33,181 bases of DNA from Eubacteriales bacterium (GTDB lineage Bacteria > Bacillota > Clostridia > Lachnospirales > Lachnospiraceae). Of the stretch, positions 25,243 through 33,158 are shown piece by piece. The notes under the pieces were generated by a model. It had not been told where the DNA came from, ran no database searches, and saw only the letters and a list, made by a program, of their open reading frames with translations. The translations under genes and the position numbers were made by a program. Each line of letters begins with the position of its first letter. The first letter of the stretch is position 1. The stretch lies in assembly GCA_030526715.1 (NCBI GenBank), contig JAUNCG010000023.1, forward strand, positions 1-33,181, read 5' to 3'.

Positions 25243-26184
25243 ATGAAAAAAATGATTTACAGCGCGCTTTTCTCCAGTACTTTTTTATTTTTACTTCTGT
25301 TTCCGGAAAAGGGAATCCGCTCTGCCGCCGACGGGCTGCTCCTGTGGTACCGGATCCTGCTCCCTACCCTTCTCCCCATGATGATCATCTCCGGCGTCCT
25401 TCTGCAAAGCGGTATCGCTGCACTATTGGCACAGCCTCTGTACCGTCTGACCGGACCCGCACTGCACCTTTCCGCAAACGGAACCTACGCCCTTATCATC
25501 GGATTCCTATGCGGTTTTCCCATGGGAGTTCATGCGCTGTCCGAGCTGCGAAAGCGTCAGCAGATCTCAGAGAACGAAGCTGTATATCTTGCAGCCTTCT
25601 GCAACAATGTCAGTCCCGCCTTCCTGCAGGGCTATGTGCTGCACCGGCATATGGCAGGCTTGATCCCTGTTTTTTGGGTACTTCTCATCGTCTATGGCTC
25701 GCCATTGTTCTACGGACTACTCACAAACGTCATGTATCGAAAAAAAAATCATGCACGCACAAAACCACAGGTCTTCCTACAGGCAAAAAACAAGACATCT
25801 CTCACAGCACCAGACTTTGCCATGATAGATGTCTCAATCATAAACGGTATCCATAATATTACAAAAATCGGCGGCTATATCATCCTGTTCTCTGTATTCA
25901 GCTCCATGCTGAACCTTCTTCCTCCACAGCTGTCACTCATAAAATCCAGTCTCATCGGAATTACGGAAATCACCACGGGCATACATGAGCTCTCACTGCT
26001 GCACATCCCCCAATCCCTAAAATACATACTGCTGCTGGATGCTGCAGCCTTCGGGGGACTCTGTGCCATCGGACAGTCAAAAGTCATGCTGGATGAGATC
26101 GGAATCACTCTTGCTCAATATCTGCGCGCAAGAGCCACCATCACAGGAATCGCAACGCTTCTCGCCGCTGTCTGTATCCGTTGA
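25243..26184 (+). CDS. ylbJ: YlbJ/SpoVV-like sporulation integral membrane protein
   Basis: A nucleoside-recognition (Gate) domain membrane protein of 314 residues with about eight hydrophobic segments. Landmarks are ILLPTLLPMMIISG, GFLCGFPMGVHALSELRK, and FCNNVSPAFLQGYVL in the first Gate half, with KIGGYIILFSVFSSML and ITEITTGIHELS in the second. In B. subtilis, YlbJ (SpoVV) moves dipicolinic acid across the outer forespore membrane during sporulation; the same role is likely here. It is shorter than the Bacillus protein (about 400 residues). The neighbourhood supports the call, since ylbJ is close to coaD and rsmD in Bacillus as well. The start ATG 25243 has GGTGAGG six bases upstream; the longer frame from 25132 overlaps relQ. 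It converges on the coiled-coil gene with only eight bases between stops and no hairpin there. Confidence 0.85.
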   Translation: MKKMIYSALFSSTFLFLLLFPEKGIRSAADGLLLWYRILLPTLLPMMIISGVLLQSGIAALLAQPLYRLTGPALHLSANGTYALIIGFLCGFPMGVHALSELRKRQQISENEAVYLAAFCNNVSPAFLQGYVLHRHMAGLIPVFWVLLIVYGSPLFYGLLTNVMYRKKNHARTKPQVFLQAKNKTSLTAPDFAMIDVSIINGIHNITKIGGYIILFSVFSSMLNLLPPQLSLIKSSLIGITEITTGIHELSLLHIPQSLKYILLLDAAAFGGLCAIGQSKVMLDEIGITLAQYLRARATITGIATLLAAVCIR

Positions 26185-26192
26185 ACCGCGCG

Positions 26193-26798
26193 CTACTCTT
26201 CCTCAAACTCATCCTCAGCCGAGGTATCGCCGGTCGGTACATAATTGCTGTTATTGCCGACCTGCGGAGACAGCTCCATACGGTTCTTTGTTACAATATC
26301 ATTGCAGGACTGAATCGCATTGATGAAGGTATTGTATTTCGCACCGACGGTCTCTGTGGCATGATTCATGATCTGCTCCAGATTCGCCAGCATATCATCT
26401 GTGTAGCTGATCGCACTCATACGGATATTATTGGCATCCGCCGTTGCAGAATCCAGCATCTCCTGCGCCTGTCTGCGAGTCTGCTCCAGCAGCTGTTCAG
26501 ACTGCTCCATGGCCGCTTGCATAACCTCGTTCTCCTGAACCATCTGTGCCTGCTTGTCCTGCGCATCCGCAAGGATCGCATCCGCCTTCGTCTGCGCGTC
26601 TGCAAGGATCGCGTCCTTGTTGCTGATGATCTTCTGATAACGCTTGATCTCATCCGGTGTCTTCATACGAAGCTCTCTCAGAAGCTCCTCCAGCTCTTCC
26701 TTATTCACTACGATCTTGGTGGAGGACAATGGCTGAAACTTACAGCTGTCTACGTACTCCTCGATTTCTTCGATAATCTGCTCAATTCTGCTGCTCAT
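26193..26798 (-). CDS. Coiled-coil protein of unknown function (DivIVA/ATPase-subunit-like helix)
   Basis: The 201 residues are nearly all helical. Residues about 30-165 are a long coiled coil rich in Ala, Gln and Glu, including an imperfect tandem DAILADAQTKA / DAILADAQDKQ. A short Glu/Asp tail (EDEFEEE) ends the protein. There are no membrane segments and one cysteine near the N-terminus (SCKFQPLS). Similar proteins beside coaD in Clostridia are often labelled ATPase- or V-type subunit-like because of the coiled coil; I would not assign that function. It follows coaD by 17 bases and has AAGGAG about ten bases before ATG. A septal or membrane scaffold role, as for DivIVA-like proteins, is conjecture. 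Confidence 0.8.
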   Translation of the reverse strand: MSSRIEQIIEEIEEYVDSCKFQPLSSTKIVVNKEELEELLRELRMKTPDEIKRYQKIISNKDAILADAQTKADAILADAQDKQAQMVQENEVMQAAMEQSEQLLEQTRRQAQEMLDSATADANNIRMSAISYTDDMLANLEQIMNHATETVGAKYNTFINAIQSCNDIVTKNRMELSPQVGNNSNYVPTGDTSAEDEFEEE

Positions 26799-26815
26799 AG
26801 TTATAATTCTCCTTA

Positions 26816-27310
26816 TTATTTCATCGGCTGTCTCTCAGCCAACTTAGATTCAATCGCCCGCACAACGGGTTCCGGGACAAACTTCGAAATATCCCCGCCA
26901 TAAAATGCCACTTCTTTTACAGTGGAAGAGCTAAGATATGCATACTCCAGACTGGTCGTCAAAAATACCGTATCTACCTCCGGAGCCATAATACGATTTG
27001 TCTGCGCCATCTGCAGCTCATAATCAAAATCTGTAATTGCCCGAAGTCCTCTTACCAGAAATCCGGCCTCGCACCTCTGTGCAAAATCAATAGACAATCC
27101 ACTAAAAGATTCTATACGAATATTACTGATATCTTTTGTTACTTCCTTGAGTATCTTAACACGTTCTTCTACAGAAAACAACGGATTTTTTTTATTATTC
27201 TGCAAAACAGCGACGATCAGCTCATCCACAAGCTTGGCCGATCTCTTAATCACATCCAAATGACCCAGAGTCACCGGGTCAAAGCTCCCCGGATATACTG
27301 CTCTCTTCAT
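26816..27310 (-). CDS. coaD: Phosphopantetheine adenylyltransferase
   Basis: Makes dephospho-CoA from 4'-phosphopantetheine and ATP, the penultimate step of CoA synthesis. The 164 residues are of normal length. The nucleotidyltransferase signature T14-L-G-H17 lies in [31 protein letters not shown] is the typical middle motif, and [11 protein letters not shown] is the family's C-terminal ATP-binding motif. All expected residues are present. It follows rsmD by 48 bases, the usual rsmD-coaD pairing in Firmicutes. Start ATG 27310 has GAGG eight bases upstream. Confidence 0.97.
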   Translation of the reverse strand: MKRAVYPGSFDPVTLGHLDVIKRSAKLVDELIVAVLQNNKKNPLFSVEERVKILKEVTKDISNIRIESFSGLSIDFAQRCEAGFLVRGLRAITDFDYELQMAQTNRIMAPEVDTVFLTTSLEYAYLSSSTVKEVAFYGGDISKFVPEPVVRAIESKLAERQPMK

Positions 27311-27358
27311 CTTCTTTACCTCAAATCTATATTCTTCTCAAACGACCGGATGTACCTC

Positions 27359-27910
27359 TCACAGCTTTTGGATAAATACATGCGCATTCGTCTTATATTT
27401 CTTATATTTTTTCATCCGATATCCTGCGGATTCCAACCAATCAAACTGTGTATCGAGCGAAGCCTCCACAATGATCAGTGTATATTCATCAATCAGCCCC
27501 GTACCCGCCATGGCTTCCAGCACTTCGCGTTCAAGCCCCAGACGATAGGGTGGATCCATAAACACAATATCAAACGCCGCTTCCGTATGCAGCCGGTGAA
27601 TCGCACTCAGCACGTCGCACTGCATCAGAACCCCCGATGCGGCCAGATGTGTAAACTCCAGATTCTCACGTATGCATGCCGCAGCCGCCGCGCTCTGCTC
27701 CACAAACACCGCATGCTCCGCTCCGCGGCTCAAGGCCTCTATACCAATCGCTCCGCTTCCGGAAAACAGATCCAGAAAACGACAGCCCGGAAGATCACTC
27801 TGTATCATGTTGAACAGCGTCTCCTTGATCCGATCCGTCGTCGGTCGCGTGTCCATGCCCTTGACAGTCTTCAGCGGCATATGCTTTGCACTTCCCGCAA
27901 TCACTCTCAT
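27359..27910 (-). CDS. rsmD: 16S rRNA (guanine(966)-N2)-methyltransferase RsmD
   Basis: Methylates N2 of G966 in 16S rRNA during 30S assembly. The protein has 183 residues. Motif RPTTDRIKETLFNMI (22-36) is characteristic of RsmD; FLDLFSGSGAIGIEALSRGA is the SAM-binding motif I; DPPY (119-122) is the catalytic motif of N-methyltransferases. It lies 17 bases behind the Na/Pi cotransporter gene and precedes coaD, matching the conserved Firmicutes order. It is the fourth rRNA-modifying enzyme in the window after RsmF, RsuA and the RluC/D-like protein. Confidence 0.95.
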   Translation of the reverse strand: MRVIAGSAKHMPLKTVKGMDTRPTTDRIKETLFNMIQSDLPGCRFLDLFSGSGAIGIEALSRGAEHAVFVEQSAAAAACIRENLEFTHLAASGVLMQCDVLSAIHRLHTEAAFDIVFMDPPYRLGLEREVLEAMAGTGLIDEYTLIIVEASLDTQFDWLESAGYRMKKYKKYKTNAHVFIQKL

Positions 27911-27927
27911 ATCATCTTATCTCCAAT

Positions 27928-29613
27928 TTACTCGTGTTCGCTGATCACATATCCTGCCAGATTATATGCGTGATCGGATATGCGCTCAAGATTGCTCAGA
28001 ATATCCAGAAAAGCAACGCCGTTGGTCGGCTTACAGAGCTGCTTCGACAAACGCTCGATGTGCTTATCGCGGAGCTCCTCCTCCAGATCATCCACCTTCT
28101 CTTCATATTTCCCTACCAGAGTAGCCACATCTACATTGGATTCCGCAATTGCATTGATAGAGCAGCCGTAGCCTTCTTTTACAAGTCCCATGATCTCCGC
28201 CATCTCTGTCAGGGCGTCCTCGGAAAAGATCACCGGCTCACCGTTCTGCTTACTCTGCAGGATCTCCGCTATATTTTCCGCATGATCTCCCACCCGCTCA
28301 ATATCGCTGATGGCATAGAACAGATTCTTGACGATATCGTGCTGCTTCGCAGTCAGCGACAGATTGTCGATTTCCACAAGATACTCCGTGATCAGCTCCT
28401 CCATTTTATTGATCGATCGCTCCGTAGAAAAGATCTTCGGGAGCAGCTCGCGCTCATTCCCCAGCACGCAACGACACACCTTCGCCAGATTCTCATAGGT
28501 GACCTCGCCCATATGAACGACCTCCTTGAGCGCATTCTCCACTGCAAAATCGGGGGATCTCAGAATACGGCGATCCAGATGACGCAGCATCACTGCATCC
28601 TCCTCCATCTCCTCTTCCGTAACAACATCTTCCGGCTTCTCTTTCACAAAAACTCCGGAAAGCTTTACCATATAGTTTGCAAGCGGGAACAGAATCAACG
28701 TAACCGCAATCTTAAATCCCGTATGGAACATAGCGATCTCCGGACTGGAAATACTGCCGTTTGCAAAGCTCGGCGTCAGTCTGAATAAAATCATGCCCAG
28801 AATTCCGAAAAATACAGCGCCAAATACATTATACATCAAATGCATGGCAGCTACACGCTTCGCATCTCTCTTTGCGCCTGCTCCGGACAATACCGCAGGG
28901 AGACAGGATCCGATGTTCGCGCCGAGACTGATATACACGGCCGCACTGACAGATACCGCTCCGCTCGAAGCTGCCAGCGTCTGCAATACGCCGACGGAAG
29001 CGGATGAGCTCTGCATGATGGCCGTCACGATCATACCGATAGCGATACCCAGCAGCGGGCTGCTGCCGAACAGCAGAAATGTATTGGAGATGATCGGCAG
29101 ATGCATATAGCTCTGAGCCGCATCACCCATAAAGTCCAGACCAATGAACAACAGACCGAGACCCAGAAGGATCTCACCGTAAATCTGCTTTTTTGTCGTC
29201 TTGCTGAAGGATGCAAATAATGCTCCGATTCCCAGAAGCAAAGGCGCATACAGGGACGGCGAAAAGGCCTTGAAGGTATCGCCCAGCTGACCCAGAGATA
29301 CGATCCATGCCGTGATACAGGTACCGATATTCGCACCCATGATCACACCCACAGCCTGTCCCAGCGTCATCATCCCTGCATTTACAAAACCGATAACCAT
29401 AACGGAGGTCGCTCCGCTGCTCTGCACGATAGCGGTCAGCGCCGCTCCTACCAGCACTGCTACCAGACGATTGTTCGTCAAAATCCCGAGCAGCTCCTGC
29501 ATCTTGCCGCCCGCAGTTTTCTGTACACCGCTCGACATGGATTTCATACCGAACAGGAACATCCCGAGCCCCCCGACGAACATAAACAAATTCGAAACAT
29601 CATTGATAGACAT
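27928..29613 (-). CDS. Na/Pi cotransporter family protein with PhoU-like C-terminal domain
   Basis: The protein has 561 residues. The membrane part (about 1-310) has the two inverted Na/Pi-cotransport repeats, each with a QSS motif: TAIVQSSGATSVMVIGF and TAIMQSSSASVGVLQ. The C-terminal part (about 340-561) is helical and PhoU-like (SDIERVGDHAENIAEIL and SNLERISDHAYNLAGYV, the paired PhoU metal-binding-type repeats). It should carry phosphate with sodium; direction and regulation by the PhoU part are inferred. I chose ATG 29613, since GGGAGG lies six bases upstream; the longer frame (29652) overlaps the preceding gene. It lies 20 bases after the methylglyoxal-synthase-like gene. Confidence 0.92.
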   Translation of the reverse strand: MSINDVSNLFMFVGGLGMFLFGMKSMSSGVQKTAGGKMQELLGILTNNRLVAVLVGAALTAIVQSSGATSVMVIGFVNAGMMTLGQAVGVIMGANIGTCITAWIVSLGQLGDTFKAFSPSLYAPLLLGIGALFASFSKTTKKQIYGEILLGLGLLFIGLDFMGDAAQSYMHLPIISNTFLLFGSSPLLGIAIGMIVTAIMQSSSASVGVLQTLAASSGAVSVSAAVYISLGANIGSCLPAVLSGAGAKRDAKRVAAMHLMYNVFGAVFFGILGMILFRLTPSFANGSISSPEIAMFHTGFKIAVTLILFPLANYMVKLSGVFVKEKPEDVVTEEEMEEDAVMLRHLDRRILRSPDFAVENALKEVVHMGEVTYENLAKVCRCVLGNERELLPKIFSTERSINKMEELITEYLVEIDNLSLTAKQHDIVKNLFYAISDIERVGDHAENIAEILQSKQNGEPVIFSEDALTEMAEIMGLVKEGYGCSINAIAESNVDVATLVGKYEEKVDDLEEELRDKHIERLSKQLCKPTNGVAFLDILSNLERISDHAYNLAGYVISEHE

Positions 29614-29633
29614 GATTATCCTCCCGATTTGAT

Positions 29634-30026
29634 CTATACAATACTTCTCCACTCCAGATCGCCTCTGGCCAATCCGAGAATCAGAGATTCCGCCGTCGCT
29701 ATATTCGTCGCGATCGGAATGTTATACTTGTCGCAGCAACGCGTGATCCGCTCAATATTCGCCTGACGCGGATCTTCTATTACAGGATTATAGAAAAAGA
29801 TCACCATATCCATATCGTTGCGCTCGATCATCTCCGTAAACTGACGATCTCCGCCCATGCTTCCGGGAAGGAACTTATGAACCTTGAGGTTCGTCACTTC
29901 CTCGATCCGCCGCCCCGTGATCCCCGTCGCATAAAGATTATGCTTACTCAAAATTCTTTTATATGCAAGGCAGAAATTTTCCATTAAACTTTTTTTGCTG
30001 TTGTGAGCAATCACACCTATATTCAT
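29634..30026 (-). CDS. Methylglyoxal synthase-like protein with altered active site
   Basis: The 130 residues have the MGS fold along the whole length (NIGVIAHNSKKSLM, LYATGITGRRIEE, GSMGGDRQ, NIPIATNIATAESL). Methylglyoxal synthase turns dihydroxyacetone phosphate into methylglyoxal and phosphate. His8 (E. coli His19) and Asp60 (Asp71) are kept. By ungapped alignment from memory of the E. coli and B. subtilis enzymes, Asp20 is Asn9, Asp91 is Asn80, His98 is Arg87, Asp101 is Asn90, and the phosphate-loop Ser65 is Pro55. Those losses make ordinary catalysis doubtful. I chose ATG 30026 with AAAGGA upstream. It heads a unit with a Na/Pi cotransporter, so it might sense phosphate or a triose phosphate instead (inference). 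An automatic label mgsA should be treated with caution. Confidence 0.8.
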   Translation of the reverse strand: MNIGVIAHNSKKSLMENFCLAYKRILSKHNLYATGITGRRIEEVTNLKVHKFLPGSMGGDRQFTEMIERNDMDMVIFFYNPVIEDPRQANIERITRCCDKYNIPIATNIATAESLILGLARGDLEWRSIV

Positions 30027-30065
30027 AAAAACCATCCTTTCCGCAAAAGTCTCCACATTATTTTC

Positions 30066-30093
30066 ATTATAGCATATTTTTCACCGATATCAA
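30066..30093 (-). promoter_or_regulatory. SigA-type promoter of the methylglyoxal-synthase-like unit
   Basis: On the minus strand: TTGATA (30088-30093), 16 bases, a perfect TATAAT (30066-30071). The leader to ATG 30026 is about 33 bases. Confidence 0.75.
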
Positions 30094-30135
30094 TTATTTT
30101 ATCAATAATTGTATTTTTATGTAAGAACTACCAGT

Positions 30136-30162
30136 TTATATTTGTCGAATTTTCATATACTA
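30136..30162 (+). promoter_or_regulatory. Possible SigG-type promoter of the spore protein gene
   Basis: TTATA (30136-30140), a 15-base spacer and TATACTA (30156-30162) fit the forespore SigG pattern (gHATR and CATnnTA) with one mismatch in each element. The downstream gene is a SigG-dependent type in Bacillus and Clostridium, which raises the prior. Confidence 0.4.
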
Positions 30163-30209
30163 TCGGTGCAATCAAAAATTGCAAACCAAAGTAAAGGAGG
30201 CGTAATAGT

Positions 30210-30431
30210 ATGTCTAGTCGTTCATCTAACACTACCGCAGTACCGGAAGCAAAGGGTGCAATGGACCGTTTTAAATTTGAGGTCGCCAATGAACTGGGTG
30301 TTCCGTTAAGCAACGGCTACAACGGCAATCTTACTTCCAGACAGAATGGTTCTGTCGGCGGAACTATGGTCAAAAAAATGATCGAAGCGCAGGAAAGACA
30401 GATGTCCGGTCAGTCCGGTTCCATGATGTAG
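30210..30431 (+). CDS. Alpha/beta-type small acid-soluble spore protein
   Basis: Binds and protects DNA in the dormant spore and is degraded by the GPR protease during germination. The 73 residues are the normal size. The two conserved segments are present: FEVANELGV (residues 23-31, with the GPR cleavage point expected at E24) and LTSRQNGSVGGTMVKKMIE (41-59). The C-terminus is rich in Gln, Ser and Met. It has a strong ribosome binding site (AAAGGAGG) before ATG 30210 and is monocistronic, with a terminator after the stop. The gene is firm evidence that the organism forms endospores or descends from one that did. Confidence 0.97.
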   Translation: MSSRSSNTTAVPEAKGAMDRFKFEVANELGVPLSNGYNGNLTSRQNGSVGGTMVKKMIEAQERQMSGQSGSMM

Positions 30432-30447
30432 CATTAAAAAACAGGGC

Positions 30448-30484
30448 AAAAAAAGAGCTGGCTATCAAGTCAGCTCTTTTCCTT
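30448..30484. terminator. Bidirectional terminator between the spore protein and DUF6465 genes
   Basis: AAAAGAGCTG (30451-30460) pairs perfectly with CAGCTCTTTT (30471-30480) across a 10-base loop. A run of T follows on the plus strand, and a run of seven T on the minus strand (complement of 30448-30454), so it serves both convergent genes. Confidence 0.92.
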
Positions 30485-30497
30485 ATCATGGTCATTA

Positions 30498-30950
30498 TTA
30501 TAACTGGATTCTGCCGGAAACAGTATCGTTTACTACATAATAAACCGCGTCTTCCTCCGTCTTCACATAAAGAGTCATGGACTGAATATCTCCGACCTTC
30601 ATCTTGTGCTCCTTCGTGCAAGCTTCCTTCACCAGCTTCTTCATCTCAGCGGTGTCGAATTCTTTACCACAGTACTGTACGTAAACCGTCTCCTTCACTG
30701 CCTTCTTAGCAGCCGTCTTTCTCGGTGCCTTCTTCTCTTCAGCCTTCACCTCTGCCTTCGGCTCCTCGGTCTTTACTTCAGCAGTCTTTACAGCCTCTGC
30801 TTTAATCTCTTCCTTTACTTCTTCCTTCTTTGCAGCTTCGATCGTTACTTCCTCAGCCTTTACAGCAGCCTTCACTTCCTTCGGCTCAGCCACCGTCTTT
30901 ACAGCCGCATTTGTCTTAACAGTCTTTGCCTTAACAGATTTTCTTGCCAT
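30498..30950 (-). CDS. DUF6465-type protein with Lys/Glu/Ala-rich N-terminal half
   Basis: The protein has 150 residues. Residues 1-86 are low-complexity Lys/Ala/Glu/Val repeats (KAEEV, AEVKTEEPK, EVKAEEKK), resembling histone H1-like tails. Residues about 88-150 form a compact domain (ETVYVQYCGKEFDTAEMKK, then DIQSMTLYVKTEEDAVYYVVN) that I associate with DUF6465, a family common in Lachnospiraceae without known function. I chose ATG 30950, with GGAG five bases upstream and a start MARKSVKAKT; the longer frame from 31022 lies over the promoter and leader. The tail is not as lysine-rich as true DNA-condensing tails, being balanced by Glu. It has its own promoter and the bidirectional terminator, so it is a single-gene unit. 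Confidence 0.82.
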   Translation of the reverse strand: MARKSVKAKTVKTNAAVKTVAEPKEVKAAVKAEEVTIEAAKKEEVKEEIKAEAVKTAEVKTEEPKAEVKAEEKKAPRKTAAKKAVKETVYVQYCGKEFDTAEMKKLVKEACTKEHKMKVGDIQSMTLYVKTEEDAVYYVVNDTVSGRIQL

Positions 30951-31013
30951 TTTTACTCCTTCTTCATTTCTGCCTTGAAATGACCTATAGTTATTCATCT
31001 GATTTTCGTACTG

Positions 31014-31042
31014 AATATACACCTATTCTCTGTAAATGGCAA
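31014..31042 (-). promoter_or_regulatory. SigA-type promoter of the DUF6465 gene
   Basis: On the minus strand: TTGCCA (31037-31042), 17 bases, TATATT (31014-31019). The leader is about 60 bases. A second TTGACA further upstream (near 31068-31075) has no matching -10 at the right distance. Confidence 0.6.
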
Positions 31043-31094
31043 CGATTTTTCCAAAAGAGAAAAAAAGTTTGTCAATTTTTTGGAATAATATATC

Positions 31095-33158
31095 CTACAA
31101 GCTCAACTTTTTGAGCTCATTTGACATATAATTTTCCAGTTTTCTACGCAGATTTCGATGCTCCAAAGCCTCCAGATCCGGATCCTTTGCCAGCAAAAGT
31201 TCCGCCGCCTCGCAGGCGCTTTGCAGAATAGACACATCCGTAAACACATCCCCGATCTTGAATTCCATCAATCCGCTCTGGCGGATCCCCAGAAGATCCC
31301 CCGGACCACGCAGCTTCAAATCCTCACTGGCGATATAAAATCCGTCGTTAGACTGATTCAAAATCTCAAGACGCTTCTGAATATGTTTGCCATTAGAGCC
31401 GGACACCATAATGCAGTATGACTGATGCACACCGCGTCCTACACGTCCGCGCAGCTGATGCAGCTGAGCCAGTCCGAAGCGCTCCGCATTCTCGATCATC
31501 ATGACCGTGGCATTGGGAACATTCACCCCGACCTCCACCACAGTGGTGGACACCAGCACCTGAATCTCGTTGCGAAGAAAGCGTTCCATAATCTCATTTT
31601 TTTCCTTCGGCTTCATCTTTCCATGGAGATATTCCACCCGAATATCCGCAGGAAGCGCTTCCTTTAATTTTTTTGTATAAGAAAGCACATCCTCGGCCTC
31701 CATCATCTCATTTTCTTCCACCATGGGACAGATCACATAGGCCTGACGTCCCATGCGTATCTGCTTCTCAATAAAGGCGTAGGCTCTTCCGCGATATCCG
31801 GTATCCACCACGCAGTTCTTGATGGGGATGCGGTTCGCCGGCAGCTCATCCATTACGGAAATATCGAGATCCCCGTACAGGATCACCGCAAGAGTTCTCG
31901 GAATCGGCGTCGCACTCATCACCAGCGTATGCGGCTCCGCCTCTCCTTTTTCAGCCAATGTTTCTCTCTGACGCACACCGAAACGATGCTGTTCATCCGT
32001 GATGACCAGACCGAGCCTGTGATATTCCACCTTTTCCTGAATCAGCGCATGTGTTCCGATAATAAAATCCGCCTCTCCGGATGCGATCTTTGCGTAAGCC
32101 AGACGCTTTTCCTTTGCAGTCATGGAACCCGTCAGCAGCACCGGCACATAGGATAGCGCCTGCTGCGAAAGCAGCTCCTGCATGGCTTCGAAATGTTGTC
32201 TCGCCAACACCTCCGTCGGCACCATCAGGGAGCTCTGCAACCCGTTGGCCGCCGCCAGCAGCATTGCTAAAAAGGCAACGATCGTCTTTCCCGATCCTAC
32301 ATCTCCCTGTATGAGACGGGTCATTACCCGTTCCCCGGTCATGTCCCGCAAAATATCCTTCCATGCACGCAGCTGCGCGTTGGTCAGACGATAGGGTAAT
32401 CCTTCCATGACCTTTTGCGGAAGCTCTGTATGTTCCATGGAAAACATATTTGCCGCTGCCTCACGACGCTCCTTATATCTGCGAAGCGTCAATATAAACA
32501 GAAAAAATTCATCAAATACCAGTCTGCGTCTTGCAAGCTCCATGTGATGATGGTCTCTGGGAAAATGAATTTCTTCTAATGCATATCCATACTCCGCAAG
32601 CTCATATTTCTCACGAATATCCTCACTGAGAAATTCCGGCTGCAGCGGCATATCCTCCAGCACCTGCCGGACGGCCTTGCTGACCATCTGATTACTGAGC
32701 CCCTTTGTTAAGACATAGACCGGCTGCAGCTCCTTCAGCATTTCCCCATACTGTTCCGGTGAAAACAGAGCCGGCTGCTCCAATATCAGGCGATTCCCTT
32801 TTCGCACCACTTTCCCATAGAATATATACTCAGCTCCCTTTTGAAGTGTATTCTTCAGATAGGGCATATTATACCATCTTGCTTCAAGTTTTCCCGCATG
32901 ATCGCAGATCACGGTGGATACGATCTGAAGACGCTTGATATACTGTACGGTCACCGCCCGTTCCAGCCTTGCGCGCACTGCGATCATTTTTTCTTCCTGT
33001 GCGCAGGAAGTATCTGTCACTGCCTCATAGGTTCGATACGTCCGCGGATAATAAGAGAGCAGGTCACCGATATTGTGTACACCTGCTCTCTCAAATATCT
33101 GCATCGTCTTCGCCCCGATTCCCTTCAGGCAGTCCAAGGGTTGTTCACGATCCATCAT
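31095..33158 (-). CDS. recG: ATP-dependent DNA helicase RecG
   Basis: Remodels stalled replication forks and branch-migrates Holliday junctions. The protein is full length at 687 residues. The N-terminal wedge/OB region spans about 1-250, with the helix-hairpin-helix-like start CLKGIGAKTMQIFERAGV. Helicase motifs are Walker A GDVGSGKT (285-292), DEQH (388-391), SAT (415-417) and motif VI QLRGRVGRG. The C-terminal segment before the stop is the usual RecG tail (LKLRGPGDLLGIRQSG). Two consecutive ATGs (33158, 33155) are possible; AGAGG is two and five bases upstream respectively, so the second is slightly better spaced. The upstream part of the transcript lies outside the window. No clear terminator is visible after its stop. 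Confidence 0.97.
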   Translation of the reverse strand: MMDREQPLDCLKGIGAKTMQIFERAGVHNIGDLLSYYPRTYRTYEAVTDTSCAQEEKMIAVRARLERAVTVQYIKRLQIVSTVICDHAGKLEARWYNMPYLKNTLQKGAEYIFYGKVVRKGNRLILEQPALFSPEQYGEMLKELQPVYVLTKGLSNQMVSKAVRQVLEDMPLQPEFLSEDIREKYELAEYGYALEEIHFPRDHHHMELARRRLVFDEFFLFILTLRRYKERREAAANMFSMEHTELPQKVMEGLPYRLTNAQLRAWKDILRDMTGERVMTRLIQGDVGSGKTIVAFLAMLLAAANGLQSSLMVPTEVLARQHFEAMQELLSQQALSYVPVLLTGSMTAKEKRLAYAKIASGEADFIIGTHALIQEKVEYHRLGLVITDEQHRFGVRQRETLAEKGEAEPHTLVMSATPIPRTLAVILYGDLDISVMDELPANRIPIKNCVVDTGYRGRAYAFIEKQIRMGRQAYVICPMVEENEMMEAEDVLSYTKKLKEALPADIRVEYLHGKMKPKEKNEIMERFLRNEIQVLVSTTVVEVGVNVPNATVMMIENAERFGLAQLHQLRGRVGRGVHQSYCIMVSGSNGKHIQKRLEILNQSNDGFYIASEDLKLRGPGDLLGIRQSGLMEFKIGDVFTDVSILQSACEAAELLLAKDPDLEALEHRNLRRKLENYMSNELKKLSL

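Noticed and set aside
26580..26640. A DNA-level tandem repeat in the coiled-coil gene.
   Set aside because: The repeat (DAILADAQ twice) is a short protein-level duplication consistent with heptad-like helix structure, not an expanding array.
31040..31094. A terminator after recG (TCCAAAA ... TTTTGGA with a T run).
   Set aside because: The stem is only seven mostly A-T pairs with a long loop, and the T run lies inside the loop and not after the stem.
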